Positions 4,910 to 5,398 of a DNA stretch of 5,398 bases are shown piece after piece. The DNA is from Mycobacterium sp. (GTDB taxonomy: Bacteria; Actinomycetota; Actinomycetes; Mycobacteriales; Mycobacteriaceae), in NCBI GenBank assembly GCA_028706695.1, contig JAQTVU010000211.1:1-5398 (forward strand), in the 5' to 3' direction. Under the pieces are notes generated by a model, which searched no databases, was not told the origin of the DNA, and was given only the letters and a program-made list of their open reading frames with translations. The first letter of the stretch is position 1. Each line of letters starts with the position of its first letter. A program made the position numbers and the translations under genes.

Positions 4910-5398
4910 CTAGCCCCGACCAGCCCGCCACTTGCACAGCGCTTCGGCGGCGCTGAGGTCGTAGTCCGGGCCGTCGCACGCCACGGTCAGCAGCCTCACC
5001 CCCAGCTCCGCCAGGGCCTCGGCGTTGGCGATCAGGTGGCTGCCGGTTTCGACCGCGACCGCGCATTCGATGTCGACCGGGTTCCGGCCCACGTCGGCAC
5101 AGTGCTGGCCGAGCACGGCTGATTTCGCCGGGAATTCCGCGGCGGAGGCGAAGCTGTGCCAGATATCGGCGTATTGGGCGACCAGCCGCAGCGTCTTACG
5201 TTCACCGCCGCCGCCGATCAGCAACGGGATGTTGCGGGTCGGGGGTGGGTTCAATTTCTCCAGCCGCGCCTTGATGCGAGGTAGCGCGCCCGCCAGGTCA
5301 TCGAGGCGGCTGCCGGCCGTGCCGAAATCGTAGCCGTACTCGTCGTAGTCCCTTCGTTTCCAGCCGGAGCCGATTCCCAGGATCAGCCGGCCGCCCGA
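4910..5398 (-). CDS. Luciferase-like (LLM class, probably F420-dependent) oxidoreductase, C-terminal part
   Basis: An open minus-strand frame enters at the right edge and ends at TAG (4910-4912), giving 162 residues of the C-terminal part of a bacterial-luciferase-fold TIM-barrel oxidoreductase. Visible hallmarks, counted from the window edge, are LGIGSGW at 7-13, then DYDEYGYDF at 17-25 and RLDDLAGAL, the familiar G-x-G-x-GW...E/D-Y...G-F segment of F420-dependent enzymes. PLLIGGGGERKTLRLVAQYADIW follows further on and matches the cofactor-phosphate-binding strand and helix of the family. The frame reads through 5252-5254, which is an internal Leu TTG codon, so the gene is not a short 114-residue protein. 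F420 rather than FMN use is inferred from the mycobacterial setting and probable equivalence to Rv0044c. The N-terminal part, start and substrate are outside the window or unknown. It may be a separate unit from the GntR operon, given the 145-base gap. Confidence 0.9.
   Translation of the reverse strand, partial: SGGRLILGIGSGWKRRDYDEYGYDFGTAGSRLDDLAGALPRIKARLEKLNPPPTRNIPLLIGGGGERKTLRLVAQYADIWHSFASAAEFPAKSAVLGQHCADVGRNPVDIECAVAVETGSHLIANAEALAELGVRLLTVACDGPDYDLSAAEALCKWRAGRG

Noticed and set aside
4910..5254. Oxidoreductase as a complete 114-residue protein starting at 5254
   Set aside because: The codon at 5252-5254 is TTG inside a continuous frame that extends to the window edge and carries the LGIGSGW and DYDEYG family motifs upstream.

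Overview
The window reads as chromosomal DNA from a high-GC actinobacterium, most likely a Mycobacterium. The evidence is gene order. A plus-strand leuS 3' end faces a minus-strand block that includes a MarR regulator, a GntR/FCD regulator and an F420-type luciferase-like oxidoreductase. From memory, M. tuberculosis has leuS (Rv0041), MarR (Rv0042c), GntR (Rv0043c) and an oxidoreductase (Rv0044c) in that order. Here, an ABC importer lies between the GntR and MarR genes, and a short-chain dehydrogenase (SDR) lies between the MarR gene and leuS. Species cannot be fixed from the sequence alone.

Layout, left to right: leuS 3' end (1-114, +); SDR oxidoreductase (111-785, -); MarR regulator (833-1336, -); amino-acid-type ABC ATPase (1403-2152, -); a single-chain fusion of periplasmic-type solute-binding protein and permease (2149-3966, -); GntR/FCD regulator (4012-4764, -); C-terminal part of a luciferase-like, probably F420-dependent, oxidoreductase (4910 to beyond the right edge, -). 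No gene-free stretch exceeds 150 bases. No RNA gene, insertion sequence or CRISPR was seen.

Transcription of the minus-strand block runs from right to left: oxidoreductase, 145-base gap, GntR, 45-base gap, binding protein/permease fusion, 4-base overlap, ATPase, 66-base gap, MarR, 47-base gap, SDR. The fusion and the ATPase form a complete importer: one polypeptide supplies both the receptor and the membrane channel (presumably as a homodimer), and the ATPase drives it. The flanking GntR and MarR genes are natural candidates for substrate-responsive control, and the SDR could act on the imported compound or a derivative. That functional link is inference.

The most interesting points are: the importer sits between two regulators that are adjacent in M. 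tuberculosis; the binding domain appears to lack several residues that hold an alpha-amino acid in GlnH-like receptors, so the substrate may not be a standard amino acid; the GntR effector domain appears to have lost its metal-binding histidines; and the DNA upstream of the GntR gene holds nested inverted repeats plus a tandem 11-base repeat that could be operators.
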